A stretch of 64,000 nt of DNA, taken from NCBI GenBank assembly GCA_965153355.1, contig OZ231127.1:12834001-12898000 (forward strand), read 5' to 3'. A program made the position numbers and the translations under genes. Positions 11,571 to 23,879 of this stretch are shown piece after piece (position 1 is the first letter of the stretch; each line of letters opens with the position of its first letter). The DNA is from Flaccisagitta enflata (Eukaryota > Chaetognatha > Sagittoidea > Aphragmophora). The notes beneath the pieces were generated by a model. It saw nothing but the letters and a program-made list of their open reading frames with translations. It had not been told where the DNA came from and made no database searches.

Positions 11571-12252
11571 GTCGCCCAAGGACAATATGTGGTCAGCGAT
11601 ACCCGTTGCCCTGCTTTGCATGATTGTGAATTGGAGTGAAAGGAAGCAGGGAAGCGGCCCGAAGGGGACGAAGTCCTGTAGAACACAGGGAGACTTTTGT
11701 CCTTCTGTCCATCCATCCAGTTTGAGATCTAAGAGAGCAGATTTGAGGTCTAAGAGAGCAAATTTGAGGTCTAAGAGAGCAGATTTAAGGCCTAAGAGCA
11801 GATTTGAGGTCTGCAGGCTCAATTGATGGCAGAGAAGCCGGATTTGAGCCCTTCAAGGGCAGATTTGAAGCCTGAAAGGGCTTATTTGGGGCCTGGGGCT
11901 GAGAAAACACATTTCAGCCCTGTGAGGATGGATTTCAAGCCAGAGAGGTTGGAAATCAGGCCAGAGAGGGTTCATATCAGGCCTGGGAGGGCAGATTTGA
12001 GGCCTGAGAGGCCAGATTTAAGGCCTGAGAGGGCAGATTCCAGGTCTGAGACAGCAGATTTTAGGCCATACAAGGCAGATTTCAGACCAGAGAGGACCAA
12101 CATCAGGCCTTGGGAGGGCAGATTTTGGGCCTGAGAGGGCAGATTTCAGGTGTGAAAGGCCTACAGGGGGGGGACAAACGAACTAACAAACAGACGACCG
12201 AACAAAAGTCCCCCTGTGTTCTACAGGACTTCGTCCCCTTCGGGGCCGCTGC
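11570..12252. mobile_element. A-type element with ~21-bp array
   Basis: Head 1: CAGGTCGCCCAAGGAC, GTGGTCAGCGATACCCG, GCCCTGCTT..GAAGCAGGG, CCC-GAA-GGGG, then CCTGT-AGAAC-ACAGG (11675-11689). A GTCC-rich tract precedes the array (11700-12160) of units such as GGGCAGATTTGAGGCCTGAGA. Head 2 is the inverse, with CCTGTGTTCTACAGG and CCCCTTCGGGGCCGCTGCCC near 12212-12252. No coding potential. Confidence 0.8.
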
Positions 12253-12255
12253 CCA

Positions 12256-12881
12256 AAAGCATTAGATGGTCAGCGGTACCTGTTGCCCCCATGCGAGTAT
12301 ATGTTGATGTGTGATGGTGAGAGGGGCAGCGGCCCCAAAGGGGCAGTAATTTTTGAGGATCTACTTCTGCTCAGTAATTTTTGAGGATCTAGGCGTGAAA
12401 GTGAGCATCAATAATGGGATTTGAATCTTGAGGTTGGGATGTGAGCCTTGTGGCTGGGATTTGAGCCTCGAGGCTGGGATTTGAGCCTCGAAGCTGGGAT
12501 TTGAGTCTCGAAGCTGGGATTTGAGCCTTGAAAGTGGGATTTGAGCTTCGAAGCTGGGATTTGAGCCTTGAGTTTGGGATTTGAGCTTCAAAGTTGGGAT
12601 TTGAGCATCTAGGTTGGGATTTGAGCCTCTAGGCTAGGATTTGAGCCTCAAGGTTGGGATGTGAGCCTCGAGGCTGGGATTTGAGCCCTGAGGTTAGGAT
12701 TTGGGCCATGAGGCTAGAATTTGGGCCTCTAGTCTAGGATTTGGGCCTCAAGGTTGGGATTTGAGCCTCAAAGCTAGAATATGAGCTTCAAAGGGGGTGG
12801 ACGGAGAAGGAGGCGGGGACAGATCAGAAATTTCTCCTGTGTGAAAGTATAGGTCATCGGCCCCTTTGGGACCACTGCCCA
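12256..12881. mobile_element. A-type element with 20-bp palindromic-core array
   Basis: Abuts the previous element. Head 1 has ATGGTCAGCGGTACCTG, then GGGGCAGCGGCCCCAAAGGGG. The array (12410-12790) has 20-bp units of the form GGGATTTGAGCCTCGAAGCT; the AGCCTCGAGGCT core is a 12-bp palindrome in the best units. Head 2 is CCTGTGTGAAAGTATAGGTC followed by CGGCCCCTTTGGGACC and CTGCCC. Confidence 0.8.
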
Positions 12882-12884
12882 ACT

Positions 12885-13960
12885 AGTCATCCAAGGATCG
12901 CACATGGTCAGCGGTACCTGATGCCCTGCTTGGAGTAATCAAGTGAAGTAGTGGAGTGAGAGCAGGGCAGCGGCAAAAGGAGAACACAGGGATTTGGAGG
13001 CCTGAGAAGGCTCTTTTGGGCCCGAGGATGTTGATTTGAGTCTGGCTGTTGTTTCGAGGTCTGGAAATGTTGATTTGAGGCCTAGCTAGGCCAATCTGCA
13101 GCCTGGATAAACTGAATAGCAGCCCAAAGGCAGTAAATAGTTTTTGGGCGAAGTCCTGTAGTACACAGGGGGACTCTGTCCGTCCGTCCATCCGTCCATC
13201 CATCTGTCTGTCCATCCAGGACATAGATCAGGAAATTGAAAGCCAGGATCTGGGTTTTAAAGGCCAGAATCTGGATCCCTTAGGCCATGATTTGAGTGCT
13301 AGAGACAAGAAGATCTTGGCGTCAAAGGCCAGTATTGAGGTCTCTGAGGCCAGTATTGAGGTCTCAGGGGCTTGGATTTGGGCCTCTGGGGCTTGGATTT
13401 GGGCCTCTGAGGCTAGGCTTTGGGTTTCAAAGGCCTGAATAGGGGGCAGAAAAGGCCAAAATTATAGAATTTAGACCAAAATTCAGGATTATTAATCAGA
13501 TTTGGGCCATTTTGCTTACGTTTGGGCCATTTTGCTTGCATTTGGGCCATTTTGCTTGGATTAGGGCCATTTTGCATGAATTTTGGCCAATATGCTGGGA
13601 TTTGAGCAATTTCGCTTAGATTTTGGCAATTTTGCCTGGACTTGGGCTACTTGCAGAATTTTGGTCAGAATTGGCTCCGAAGGAGATTAACCCATGAGAG
13701 GGGGACGGACATACAGATGGATGTATGGACGTAAATACGGATGTATGGACGTAAATACGGATGTATGGACAGATCCCCCCTGTGTTATACAGGACTTTGT
13801 CCCCTAGGAGCCGCTGCCCAAAAAGCCTATGTTTGACCAAAGAGGCCTGATTTGCGGCCTGAGGGGCCTGATAGGGGGCTGAGACAAATGGATGAATGGA
13901 TGGAGAAACGAAAGTCCGCTGTGTTATATAAGAATTGGTCCCCTTCCAACCGCTGCCCAA
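12885..13960. mobile_element. Nested A-type elements
   Basis: A head with hairpin ATCC-AA-GGAT (12889-12898) and ATGGTCAGCGGTACCTG starts one element. A second head begins at about 13117 (GCCCAAAGGC, then CCTGTAGTACACAGG) with a GTCCGTCCGTCC tract. Inside are ~20-bp arrays (GGCCTCTGAGGCTTGGATTTG-like at 13330-13440 and TTTGGGCCATTTTGCTTGGA at 13500-13640). The closing head lies at 13773-13821, and a further degenerate closing head at 13905-13960. The boundaries between nested copies are approximate. Confidence 0.6.
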
Positions 13961-13969
13961 ATACAGATG

Positions 13970-15290
13970 GAAGAAGTGGAAAATTGGCTAGTTTGGAAAT
14001 GAGAGAAAACGGATGCAGTTACCACTTGGATAAAAAAAAAAGACGCACCTATCTATTAATTGATAAAACAGATAAAAAAATAATTTTAGCTGTTTTCAAG
14101 AAAGACATTTTAAAAGATTTTCAAGAATCTTTCATTCTAGACCAATCCCAGATCTCTATCTCAAACGGTTTAAGAGCTAGAGCTCTGCAAAGAGAAGCAA
14201 AATTTTGCTAACATGCATTTTTTTCAAAGGGATTGCAAAACTGAAATAGGCAACGTTTTTACTCAAACTGATGCTATTTCTAAACAAAAAAAAGATAGCA
14301 ATACCAGATTGGCGCCAAATGAAAGTACTTTCAAAGAGCTTCAAAATGACCTAATATTTTCTATAGTTTTTTGAAGATTTATTGGCTAAATTAATCATTT
14401 AAAAGTGTGTCTTTTTTTTTTATTCACGTGGTATATCTCACACCATCGGATTTCAAGGGACCAACTACAACCTCATTTGTTCTTGACGGAATTCCATCAG
14501 ATCCAATTAAGAACTTAAAAAACCAGGCTTAAGGGACAAAGAATTAGCCTCTGTTATAGGCGGAATTCTTTAAAAGCGGGTCCGTTGGAGCGCACTATCT
14601 GTTCAAACTACCGCCAGGTGGTTTTTTGCACTACTCTGGATTTTTTGCCTTTTCACACTCAGGATGGACATCAGGAACTAGTATCCGGCTTCAAAGAAAT
14701 TTTTCATATGGCGCCTCTTGAAAAAATAAAAAAAATTTACATTCAGAATTTACGGGGTTGTTCAAAAAAGTTTTTGAAAGGAAATAAGACTTTCAGTTTT
14801 AGATACCACTACTAAAAGTAAGGGTTTTCAACAGTAGCAAAAAAATGAAAATTTTATTTCATTTTGAAAATACATAGTGCAACCTGTCAAATGAAAAAAA
14901 AAATCAAATATGCTGTCTAAAATACAAAAATCCACAGTTCTACTGAAAACCACCTTGCGGTACTTTCAACGAATGGTGAGCGGGGTTTAACTGTAGTTGT
15001 TGGAGAAAGAAGATAGGGGAAAAGGCAGGTTGGTAGAATGGAAAGGGGGGGGGGGGTGAAAAGAAGGTTGTAAGGGTAGGAAGGAAAGAGGAAAGAAAGT
15101 AGGGAGAGAAAACAGAAAGGTTCTAAAGGAAAGAAGGTAAGGCGACAAGTAATGAAATGGAAATGATATGAATAGGATTTAAAAGAATGGGATTTGTGCG
15201 GACGACTTTTTTACGTTTTATTGTTTGATTTTCCTACACCCAGTGTTTTTTTATTTCAAGATATTCAATATTCAAAATTGGTGAAACAAT
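13970..15290. other. No recognisable feature
   Basis: AT-rich sequence with frames of about 70-120 codons at 13852-14211 and 14585-14815 that show no domain, no splice context and biased Lys/Phe composition. A polypurine stretch (GGGGAAAAGG-like) lies at 15000-15130. Confidence 0.5.
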
Positions 15291-15298
15291 GTTGACTA

Positions 15299-15860
15299 CA
15301 GGGTGATTTTTTTCAAGTGGGGGAAAGTATTAAGGCATTACATTTTAGTTATGACATTTCAGAATGAACCAAAATTAGTTTAAAGTTGCAAACTACTTGA
15401 CATTTACTTTTCAAAAAAGAAAAAACATTTTTAGCAAATTTTGTAAATATTTTTATCAAACCCAAAATTTCAGGATAATCAATGTTTTTTTATGAAATTG
15501 CTTATATGGATGAAGCTGAAATTACAAAATTTTAGTAAAAAACTGTTTTGAATAAAAACCAGAGTTAAAATATCCAAATTAGTGATAAAAGTAAACTGAC
15601 ATTCAACTTTTTGACCAAAATAACTTTTTTGTGTGCATAATTCAAAAATTCACTTTTGTGAAAAAATGATATAAAATTAATGGATTAAAAATGGTCAACT
15701 ATGCCAAATTGAATTCAAAACTGGTCAAAAATATTTTTTCTTTCTTGAATATCAAATGTCAAATAGTTTGCAAGTATAAACTAACTTTGGTTTATCTTCA
15801 AATTGCATGATAAAAATTTGATGTCTTAATACTTTCCCCCACTTGAAAAAAATCACCCTG
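15299..15860. mobile_element. 562-bp TIR element with TA target duplication (MITE-like)
   Basis: Ends are inverted for about 37 bp: CAGGGTGATTTTTTTCAAGT at the left and its reverse complement at the right, extending through GGGGGAAAGTATTAAG. It is flanked by TA on both sides (15297-15298 and 15861-15862), as in Tc1/mariner/pogo-type insertion. The interior is AT-rich and noncoding. It shares the CAGGGTG terminus and TA flanks with the element at 21932-22519. Confidence 0.85.
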
Positions 15861-15862
15861 TA

Positions 15863-16260
15863 TTGAGAAATCAAATTTGATGGGATTTTTGCAGATGGCA
15901 AGCGTGGCTTATTTACTCTTTGTTGTCAAGTTTTTTTTTTGTCCTGTGTCTATTGTCCTATTACTATTATTCTCTGTCTATTGTCTGCTGTCAGGTTTCT
16001 TTCATCAATATCTTTTTTACTTAGCCCAGTGGTTTTTATTTCAAAGGTATTCAATCAGAATGTATTGACTATTGAGAAATCAAATTTGATGGGATTTTTG
16101 CAGATGGCAAGCATGGCTTTTTTACTCTTTATTGTTGAGTTCCTATTGACAGTATTGTCTATTGTCCGTTTTCAGTTGCGTGCACGCGACTCTTCACATT
16201 TCTCTGTCGGTCAGTCTGTCTGTTCATCAGTCCGTTAGCAAAATTTTGAAATATTGGATG
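15863..16260. repeat. ~205-bp direct duplication ending in a B-type head
   Basis: TTGAGAAATCAAATTTGATG and the following sequence (to CTCTTTATTGTTGAGTT) occur at 15863 and again at 16071. The second copy runs into a B-type head at 16172-16190 (GTTGCGTGCACGCGACTC), followed by GTCGGTCAGTCTGTC. Confidence 0.6.
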
Positions 16261-16289
16261 TTTTTGGGTTGTTTTATATGTTAAATGGC

Positions 16290-16660
16290 ATTTTTAGTAG
16301 TGTGCACGCGACTCTACAGCCCACTTTTTCGTTTATCGGCGGTTTTTGCATGTTTGCTCCTGCCAAAATGCTTTTTAGCCTTTTTTATCGCTGCCCCTGC
16401 CCACCCGCACGCAACTCAGGTAGCCGAGTATCCGATCTTGTTAGTCTATTAGTTGGTCGGTCTGAAGGAAATACTAAAAAATAAATAGGTAATTATAAAA
16501 AAGCGTTACCTTGAAAGACAGGGCTGGATACACGGCAAGACGTTCGCGGACGGTTGGGTAGGGGCCGTAATGCAAAAACCGCTCGCATTTCAAAAATATT
16601 TTGGACGGACCGGAAAACCGACACAGCAAGGTGTAGAGTCGCGTGTCCGCGACTAAATAC
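16290..16660. mobile_element. B-type elements, adjacent/nested ends
   Basis: A head fragment GTGCACGCGACTCTACAGC lies at 16301, and an outer end GCCCCTGCCCACCCGCACGC at 16393. A further element runs from GGCTGGATACACGGCAAGACG (16520) to a head at 16636-16653 with AGTCGCG-TGTC-CGCGACT. Its other end contains TTCGCGGACGGTTGGG, so the GGAC/GTCC part of the head is matched at the far end. Confidence 0.6.
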
Positions 16661-16699
16661 ACGACTCAAAGCATTTTTTCAATATCTTTTTGACTACTA

Positions 16700-17300
16700 T
16701 CTAGAGCATAAATATATCAACATAATAGGGATTTGGTCATTTATCATTGAAGGATTCATAGAAAAATCTATAGAATAATCCATATACTTAGTATCACGTC
16801 TTTGAGCTTTAACTATTACCTCTATATGGATTTTCTATACAATCTAAAACAAATATTTTGTACAAATGTATGATAACTTCCCACTCCTTCAGTGTGTTTC
16901 AGACCATTTCTTTGTCACTACTATGTTCTTGCTTTTATGTCAGTTGCCATCATAATAACTCAGTGGGGTTGAAGTTAACCAAGAAAGTATTTAGCGTTGT
17001 ATCCATGACAAAAAGTCAGATGAAAAAACTGTTTATCTATCTGAAGAAAAGAAACTGTTTTACCATAATTAGAAATCATAAAAAAATTAGATGCAATTTT
17101 TAAAGATTGTTTGGATGAGGTGTTTATCTTATTTTTCTTTTCATTTCTAAACGCCTTGAGCTAGATGAATGCGGTTTGCGTCATTGTGTCAGAAATTCGA
17201 AGTAGTTTCAGAATCTCACTGATTTTTGTATGAATTTGTCATTTTTAGTAGAGTTATTGCTCTAAATGCATGTTGATATACTTTTGCTCTAGATAGTATG
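16700..17300. other. Mostly featureless; one diverged repeat
   Basis: No gene seen. The segment at 17135-17270 (TTTCTAAACGCCTTGAGCTAG, then GATGAATGCGGTTTGCG) is a diverged match to 52190-52310. Confidence 0.45.
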
Positions 17301-17320
17301 CTCTTCTTTTCACCTTTTTA

Positions 17321-17435
17321 GGTGCGACAAAGCACCTCTATAATTGGCTGTGTCCGTTGGTCGGTCGGTTGGGTAACGCTTTCTTTCGACGATCCACACG
17401 TCGCACCTTATTGGCCTACTTGGCCTTGTTAGTAT
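17321..17435 (+). mobile_element. Short B-type element, GTGCGAC variant
   Basis: Head GGTGC-GACAAA-GCACC (17321-17336), then CTCTATAATTGGCTGTGTCC, GGTCGGTCGG and an end with GTCGCACC (17400-17407) before TTGGCCTACTTGGCCTTGTT. The first eight bases GGTGCGAC are exactly complementary, inverted, to GTCGCACC at the other end. Compare 53350-53490. Confidence 0.75.
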
Positions 17436-17934
17436 TTCCAGACTATTAAATGGTTGAAAAACATACATTGCTTATGCAACATGAGTTGCAAACGCGACAT
17501 GTGCTGCATATGCAATATATATCGCATATACAACAAATGTTGCATACGCAACTCATTTTGATATAAAGTGAGTTTTTTTAGATGGCCAGGTCTTGATTCC
17601 TGCATCTGTTGATAGTACCAAACTGAAGTGGAGTGATACAAACAATGCCAAAAACACGGACCCCCAATGACGGATGGGTGGGCAATGGGCAGGGGTGGTA
17701 TAACGAGAAAACGCTAAAATTTCGAAAAAAGTTAATGACCAACCGACCAACCCACCGACCGACCAACCGACTGACCGACACAGCAGTCCCGTGTCCGCAA
17801 CTAAAAAAGTCCTGGCGGTTCTCAGGATCCATGGTGGTAGGCCCTTCGATAACTCGAATTATTGCCGAAATTGAGCTTGTATACACCTCTGCCCACGGAC
17901 ATAACTGTTCTCGCTTACCCACGATACTGCTCCT

Positions 17935-18365
<431 letters not shown>

Positions 18366-18486
18366 CACAAACACCCTCACACACAAACAGAAAACACGTA
18401 CGCAAAAACAATCTTTCGACACATTCTTGGAGCTTCGTTTTCCAATTTTCCAATATTATAGATATACACACATAAACAAGATGGTA

Positions 18487-19300
18487 ACGCCTTTGATCTG
18501 TTATTTGTTGACTCTGTCTCCACGTTGGTTCAATATTGAGGCAAACGATGCCTTTGAACTGTTATTTGTTGACTCTGTCTCCACGTCAGTTCAATATTGA
18601 GGCAATTGATGCCTTTGATCTGTTATCTGTTGACTCTGTCTCCACGTTGGTTCAATATTGAGGCAAACGATGCCTTTAAACTGTTACTTGTTGACTCAGT
18701 CTCCACGTTGGTTCAATATTGAGGCGAACAACGGCTTTGATGTGCTATTTGTTGACTCTGTCTCCACGCTGGTTCAATACTAAGGCAAACAATGCCTTTG
18801 ATCTGTTATTTGGTGACTCTGTCTCCACGCTGGTTCAATATTGAGTTAAACAATGCCTATGATCTGTTATTTGTTGACTCTGCACAATAGCTCTAATTAA
18901 CCACCTTTCAAGTAAATTTCCCGATCTCAACTCCAGCACCCCCAAACCACCCCTTTCCACCCACACAATAGCTCTAAATCACCACCTATTGAGTAAAATT
19001 ACCTATCTCCACTCCAGCACCCCTAAACCACCCCTTTCCACCCACACAATAGCTCTAAATCACCACCTATCGAGAAAATTACCTATCTCAACTCCAGCAC
19101 CCCCAAACCACCCCTTTCCACCCACCCAATAGCTCTAAATCACCACCTATCAAGTAAAATTTCCTATCTCAACTCCAGCACCCCCAAACCATCCCTTTCC
19201 ACCCATGCTCTGTCTCCACTTTGGTTCAATATTGAGGCAAACGATGCCTTTGATTTGTCATTTGTTGACTCTGTCTCCACGTTGGTTTATTACCGAGGTA
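18487..19300. repeat. 61-bp satellite interrupted by an 81-bp satellite
   Basis: Seven units of exactly 61-bp period (GCCTTTGATCTGTTATTTG start, TTCAATATTGAGGCAAACGA end) run from 18487 to 18882 and resume at 19208-19300. Between them (18883-19207) are four units of ~81 bp (CACAATAGCTCTAAATCACC start, CCACCCCTTTCCACCCA end). CTCTG flanks the insert on both sides (18878-18882 and 19208-19212). Confidence 0.9.
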
Positions 19301-20120
19301 TAACGATGCATGTCTAAATCGGTATCATCTATGAAAAGTGAAACAACAAAAATCTTTGACGATTATGTTCTAGTATGATTTGCAGGGGATGGTTTTGAAA
19401 ATGTGATCGCTTCCTTTATCGAACATTTGCAAAATCTGACAAAGATGACAACTCAAGTATTTGGGAACTGGGAGAAAGTGGGTGGAGTGGGATGAAGTGG
19501 CGTTAGGTGTTTTTCCCCATCGTGGTGGGATTTGATGGAATGTGTCATGGCCGCATTCATGGATAAACAAAACCAGGAGATGCACAATAGATACAGTCCT
19601 CAAAAACAAGACAAACAGGTAAATGAGGCCACTGCAATGCATTTGCTGGAATCGGTTCATGTACAAAGGACGGAGGGACGGAATGGCCGTAGGACAGACG
19701 GACCTTTCAAAACTGGACGACGGAAAGAACAATTTTGAACATGGGACAAACAGACCTTTCAAAACTGTGGGCTGACACTTGATAAAACAAACAGCGTTTC
19801 GGGCCAAACTCACCCGAAAGTGGATATGAATAGAATGGAATGTTTTTGTTTCGCGGTCTTCCAATGTTTTGGTTGATTGTTATCAAAATGAGAAATCGAT
19901 TCTCACGCAAAATCTTCTTCTTCTTTACGATCAAGAGATTTAAGAGAAAGAGTTTTGAGAGAAGCAACGGGAAATGCCGGTCGCACGGACTGAGTACTGA
20001 GAAAGTGAGAATAAATACATTTACTGAAGATACAGTTGCATTCAGTTGGGCGCCAGTCGAACGGACTGAGTACTGAGAATTATTACATTTACTGAAGATA
20101 CAGTTGGATTCAGTTGTGAG
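19301..20120. repeat. Mixed sequence with two ~70-bp tandem copies
   Basis: GAACGGACTGAGTACTGAGA-like sequence plus TACATTTACTGAAGATACAG occurs twice at 19980-20117. GACGGA-rich stretches at 19666-19715 look like B-type head tails. No supported gene. Confidence 0.5.
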
Positions 20121-20164
20121 CCGTGTGCCGATCGCCCCAAAAATTGCCAGGGTTTTGAGGAATA

Positions 20165-20490
20165 CATTGACTGCCCCTGCCCTTGCCTACCCGCATGCGC
20201 TTGGTGTAGCCGTGTATACAGCCGTATGGACAACAAGACCAACAGACAATCGGATGAAGGCACGGTCAGACGTTCGGACAAAGGGACGGACAGACATTCG
20301 GACCAACAGACAACTGGACAAACAGATGATTGGACAAATAGACAATCGGACGGAGGGATGGAGAGATGGACAGAAAATGGGACGGAGGGATTGACAGACG
20401 GGTTGACGGACTGACTATCGCTCGGAGGGACGGACAGGTTATGGGACGGAACGTCGGGACAGACTATCACAGAGATGTGATGACACACTT
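20165..20490. mobile_element. B-type element, AGATGTG variant
   Basis: Outer end: CTGCCCCTGCCCTTGCCTAC followed by CGCATGCGCTTGGTGTAGCC (20171-20210). A long GACAGACGGAC-type tract follows. The head is AGATGTG-ATGA-CACACTT (20473-20490), preceded by GGACAGACTATCACAG. Confidence 0.6.
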
Positions 20491-21117
20491 ATGAAAAATG
20501 CTATGATGATGCTGGGATGCCTGTCAACAGACCAAATCGCAACTCGGTTTTTAACAGAACAAAAGAAATAAACCAGAATCTTTCTCCTCTCTTGGAACAT
20601 TTTCTAGTGAAACTTTAAAGTAGTTGGGAAATCTTTCGATGCGAATGAAAATGAAGCCAAAATCGAACAGCCCCAGTTCTTGAGATGCCTCCTCATATGT
20701 AAGTTTGCTACCCGTTAGTTGGTTGGGAGTTGTGACCCTTTTTCCATCGATATGAATAAACGAAGTGTTAGTAAAACGTTCTTCGCTCTAGAACCTTGAT
20801 TAAATATACTTAGAATTAAGAGTTTCACCAATATACCGTGCGCACGTGTTGGACTACTCGATCTTGTTTCTTCTTTTGCTGACCAGGCACTTCTACTGAC
20901 TGATTCTTGTTTGTTTTTTCATATATGCGTAATCGTTGGACTGTTTTTTATCTAGGCGGTCTATCTAACGACTTGTTATTCCCCCCCTCCATTGTTATTT
21001 ATTCCCCCCCCCCCACTACCATTTCCCGCTTCTTGAAAAAGGCGAGAAAGAAAGCAGACCTGTTGAATGTTGAATGTGGCTGGAGGCCGATGGAATGATG
21101 CGTCATAGACACTCTTC

Positions 21118-21158
21118 GACCACAACAACGACGACAACAACAAGGACAACAACAACAA

Positions 21159-21251
<93 letters not shown>

Positions 21252-21273
21252 GGAAAACGACGACGACAACGTT

Positions 21274-21368
<95 letters not shown>

Positions 21369-21400
21369 GGAAAACGACGTCGACGACGTCGACAACGTTG

Positions 21401-21437
<37 letters not shown>

Positions 21438-21475
21438 AAACAATAACAACTAAAACAACAACAACAAAGACAAGG
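21118..21475. repeat. (CAA)n trinucleotide array
   Basis: A 350-bp tract of CAA/ACA with three short CGACGACGAC-type interruptions (21254, 21370-21400). It is open in several frames (polyThr, polyLeu, polyCys); no gene context. Confidence 0.9.
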
Positions 21476-21483
21476 GTTTTTTA

Positions 21484-21930
21484 ATGAGAGTACCGCCCTT
21501 AAAGTTAGCCGAAAAAAAGTTAAGTGCAACAGACCAATCGACGGACCAACTAACTGACGGACAAACCAACCAACAGGAGACGGGTTTTAAAGTTGCTTGC
21601 ACGCGCGACCAAAAACTTGGGTTCGAAATTTGTTTTTGTCCAGACCAAAGAAATGATCATCTCGACTGACTGACATGACACAGTCATCAGGCGGAAGGAC
21701 CCTATCATAGGCTGTGAATCACAGCACTGAAGTCGGTTGGTTCTGTTGACCCACACCTGTGACCATCTGACCATGGCGTGGGCCCCCTTTACCCAGGTGA
21801 TTAGGCGGGATGGTTCCCCCGCCGTCTAAAAGTGCCCCCGGAAGGTAATCCGGAAGGTTCTATGATAGCGAATTTGAACACAAACATCAACTCTTACGAA
21901 TACTTTCAGAATTTTGAAAATTCATAACAT
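21484..21930. other. B-type fragment and unassigned sequence
   Basis: GACCAATCGACGGACCAACT and TTGCTTGCACGCGCGACC (about 21530-21610) look like a decayed B-type head. The rest, including a GTCATCAGGCGG/GTGATTAGGCGG pair near 21680 and 21798, is unassigned. Confidence 0.4.
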
Positions 21931-21931
21931 A

Positions 21932-22519
21932 CAGGGTGTATCATGCCAAATTAGATATAAGAAAACGATGGCATTCTGCTTCTAAAAGTGCAAAAATAAT
22001 ATTGAAAAAAGATTCAAAAAGCACATGAGCTCCGGTTTTTTGTGTAAAAATTTCATGGGTCTGGGTCAAATGTGGTAGCCACAATATCAATTTGAAATAA
22101 ATTGAGCATTTAGAGGGGAAGCACTTTGAACATGATTTTGATTCTGAAAGTTTTTTTTTAATTGCTCTCATTTCTAAACGACCTAAGTTACAGATGCCAG
22201 ATTGGTCCCAAATAAAAGCTTATCAAATTTTCTTTAATTTGAGACCAATCTGGCAAATGTGGTTCAAGCCGTTTAGAAATGAGAGCAATTCAAAGAAAAG
22301 CTTTCAGCATTACAATCATATCTACAAAGCTTCTCCTTTAAATGCTCAGTTCACTTCAAATTAATGTTGTGGCTAGAATATTTGACTCAGACTCATAAAA
22401 TTTGTACATAAAAAACCGGAGCTTGTATGCTCTTTGAATCTTTTTTCTGATCTATTTTTGCACTTTTAGAAGCAGAAAACCATCGTTTTCTTATATCTAA
22501 TTTGGCATGATACACCCTG
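21932..22519. mobile_element. 588-bp near-palindromic TIR element with TA target duplication
   Basis: Termini CAGGGTGTATCATGCCAAAT and its exact inverse continue through TTAGATATAAGAAAACGATGG. Flanks are TA (21930-21931, 22520-22521). Homology between halves extends almost to the centre (CATTTCTAAACG, AGATTGGTC), so a transcript would fold into one long hairpin. No ORF of note. It shares CAGGGTG ends with 15299-15860. Confidence 0.85.
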
Positions 22520-22824
22520 TACTTAGAGGAAGAGTCAAGTGGGCATCTTTGTAAACATAAGCCTCTGTTACTGATATCAAAATCATTTTAAAATCACGAA
22601 AATAGTAATACTGTTGCTAACAAGTACAGTATCATCAAACTGCATGTTGTAAAAACTGGATTGAAATTATAATGTCGTAAAACAACAAAACGATATTGAG
22701 TTACTACAATATGCAAATGAACTCTTCGCCGCTTATGAGTCGGAGATGTATACGTCCTCATATAAGGGTCCCACTGCACTGTGGTCATCCATTCAACGTA
22801 ATTATGATGACTGTACCCCTATAA
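22520..22824. other. No recognisable feature
   Basis: No coding, RNA or repeat signal seen. Confidence 0.5.
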
Positions 22825-23000
22825 TAAAAAATAAGGCCGGATACACGGCTACCCCCGTCGCGTGCGGGTGGGCAGGGGCAGTGCTGGAGAAGGTCACTAG
22901 AGCATTTGGGAAGGAGCTGTAAGTCACAGTGCAAACGAAGGCGAAATTTGACCAGTCAAAGGGTGATGAAAATGAAGTTTGCATATTCATGAATTTTTTT
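22825..23000 (-). mobile_element. B-type element, one end
   Basis: Outer end AAGGCCGGATACACGGCTAC, then GTCGCGTGCGGGTGGGCAGG, then CTGGAGAAGGTCAC. No matching head is found downstream before 23685, so this copy is probably truncated. Confidence 0.65.
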
Positions 23001-23684
23001 TTATCATTCTATAAAATAGTCCATGGGGTGTTAAAATACAAAAAATCAATGCAAAATCTTTTTTCGTCAGGGCGCTATATAAAAAAATGTAATTTAAAAA
23101 AATTGTAAAATTAAGGCTAACTTCAAATGCAATTTTTGGTGTTTTAAGCGCTTCCATTTTGACAAAATGTGACATGGACATGACATGTGACATGATGTGA
23201 AGTACTACCAGTTAAAATTTCGTCCAAATTGGTCTACTTTAAGGGGGGTAACAACAGTATTTTTCTTATCACACATTAATTTTTTTTTCTATACAACTTA
23301 TTTAGGGTCCATTTGATGTGCATGGCAAGTGTCAGGGCTATAAATCAACTTTTAGAAAGCTTGTAGAGTGAAAAAAAACTTAGAATTAACAAATTTTGCA
23401 ATTTTTGATTGACAGCCCTTAAATAAATTGTTATATGACACCCAAAAATGCCTCCCAGGGTCATGAACATTTTACAGTCATCACCAACAGACCCTTTAAG
23501 GAATTTTGGCTTATGGTTTATAGGTCCCTGCAATGCTATATCAAAATATATAAAATTATGTTCCAAGAACATCAAAAATCTTTCCTCAATTGACATTGGT
23601 CATAAGAGTAGATAAAACGAGCCCAAGCGTCATCAGCGCAATATTAGAGGAAGCGTAACGGACATACCTAGTCCTAGGGACCGA
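23001..23684. other. No recognisable feature
   Basis: AT-rich sequence. An 83-codon minus-strand frame (23345-23596) has no domain or splice context. Confidence 0.45.
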
Positions 23685-23750
23685 CGGACTGACAGACCAA
23701 CGGACGGACAGACAGTCCCTCTTATAGAGATGCGATGACGCATCTTAATA
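23685..23750 (-). mobile_element. B-type head, AGATGCG variant
   Basis: Hairpin AGATGCG-ATGA-CGCATCT (23728-23745) adjoins CTCTTATAGAG and a GGACGGACAGACAG tract. The same layout recurs at 30758-30880. Confidence 0.65.
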
Positions 23751-23879
23751 GTGAAAAGGGTAGAGGCATAAGTATTTGCAGAATGGAGACACCGGACAAT
23801 AAGTAAAAGTTCTTTTAATCAAACCATAACGCTAACACGGCATGGGGATATGAATTCTAAGACCTTCACCGTTTTCCTT

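Noticed and set aside
12270-12300. A-type ATGGTCAGCGG as a pol III A box
   Set aside because: It fits an A-box consensus, but I find no B box downstream in any copy.
12361-12791. Possible CRISPR-like array (20-bp repeats)
   Set aside because: Direct tandem units without unique spacers, in a eukaryotic genome, bounded by A-type heads.
13852-14211. 119-codon frame
   Set aside because: Its first third is A-type element sequence, and the rest is AT-rich with no domain or splice context.
21074-21529. PolyThr/polyLeu/polyCys frames
   Set aside because: Pure CAA trinucleotide array; open in several frames on both strands.
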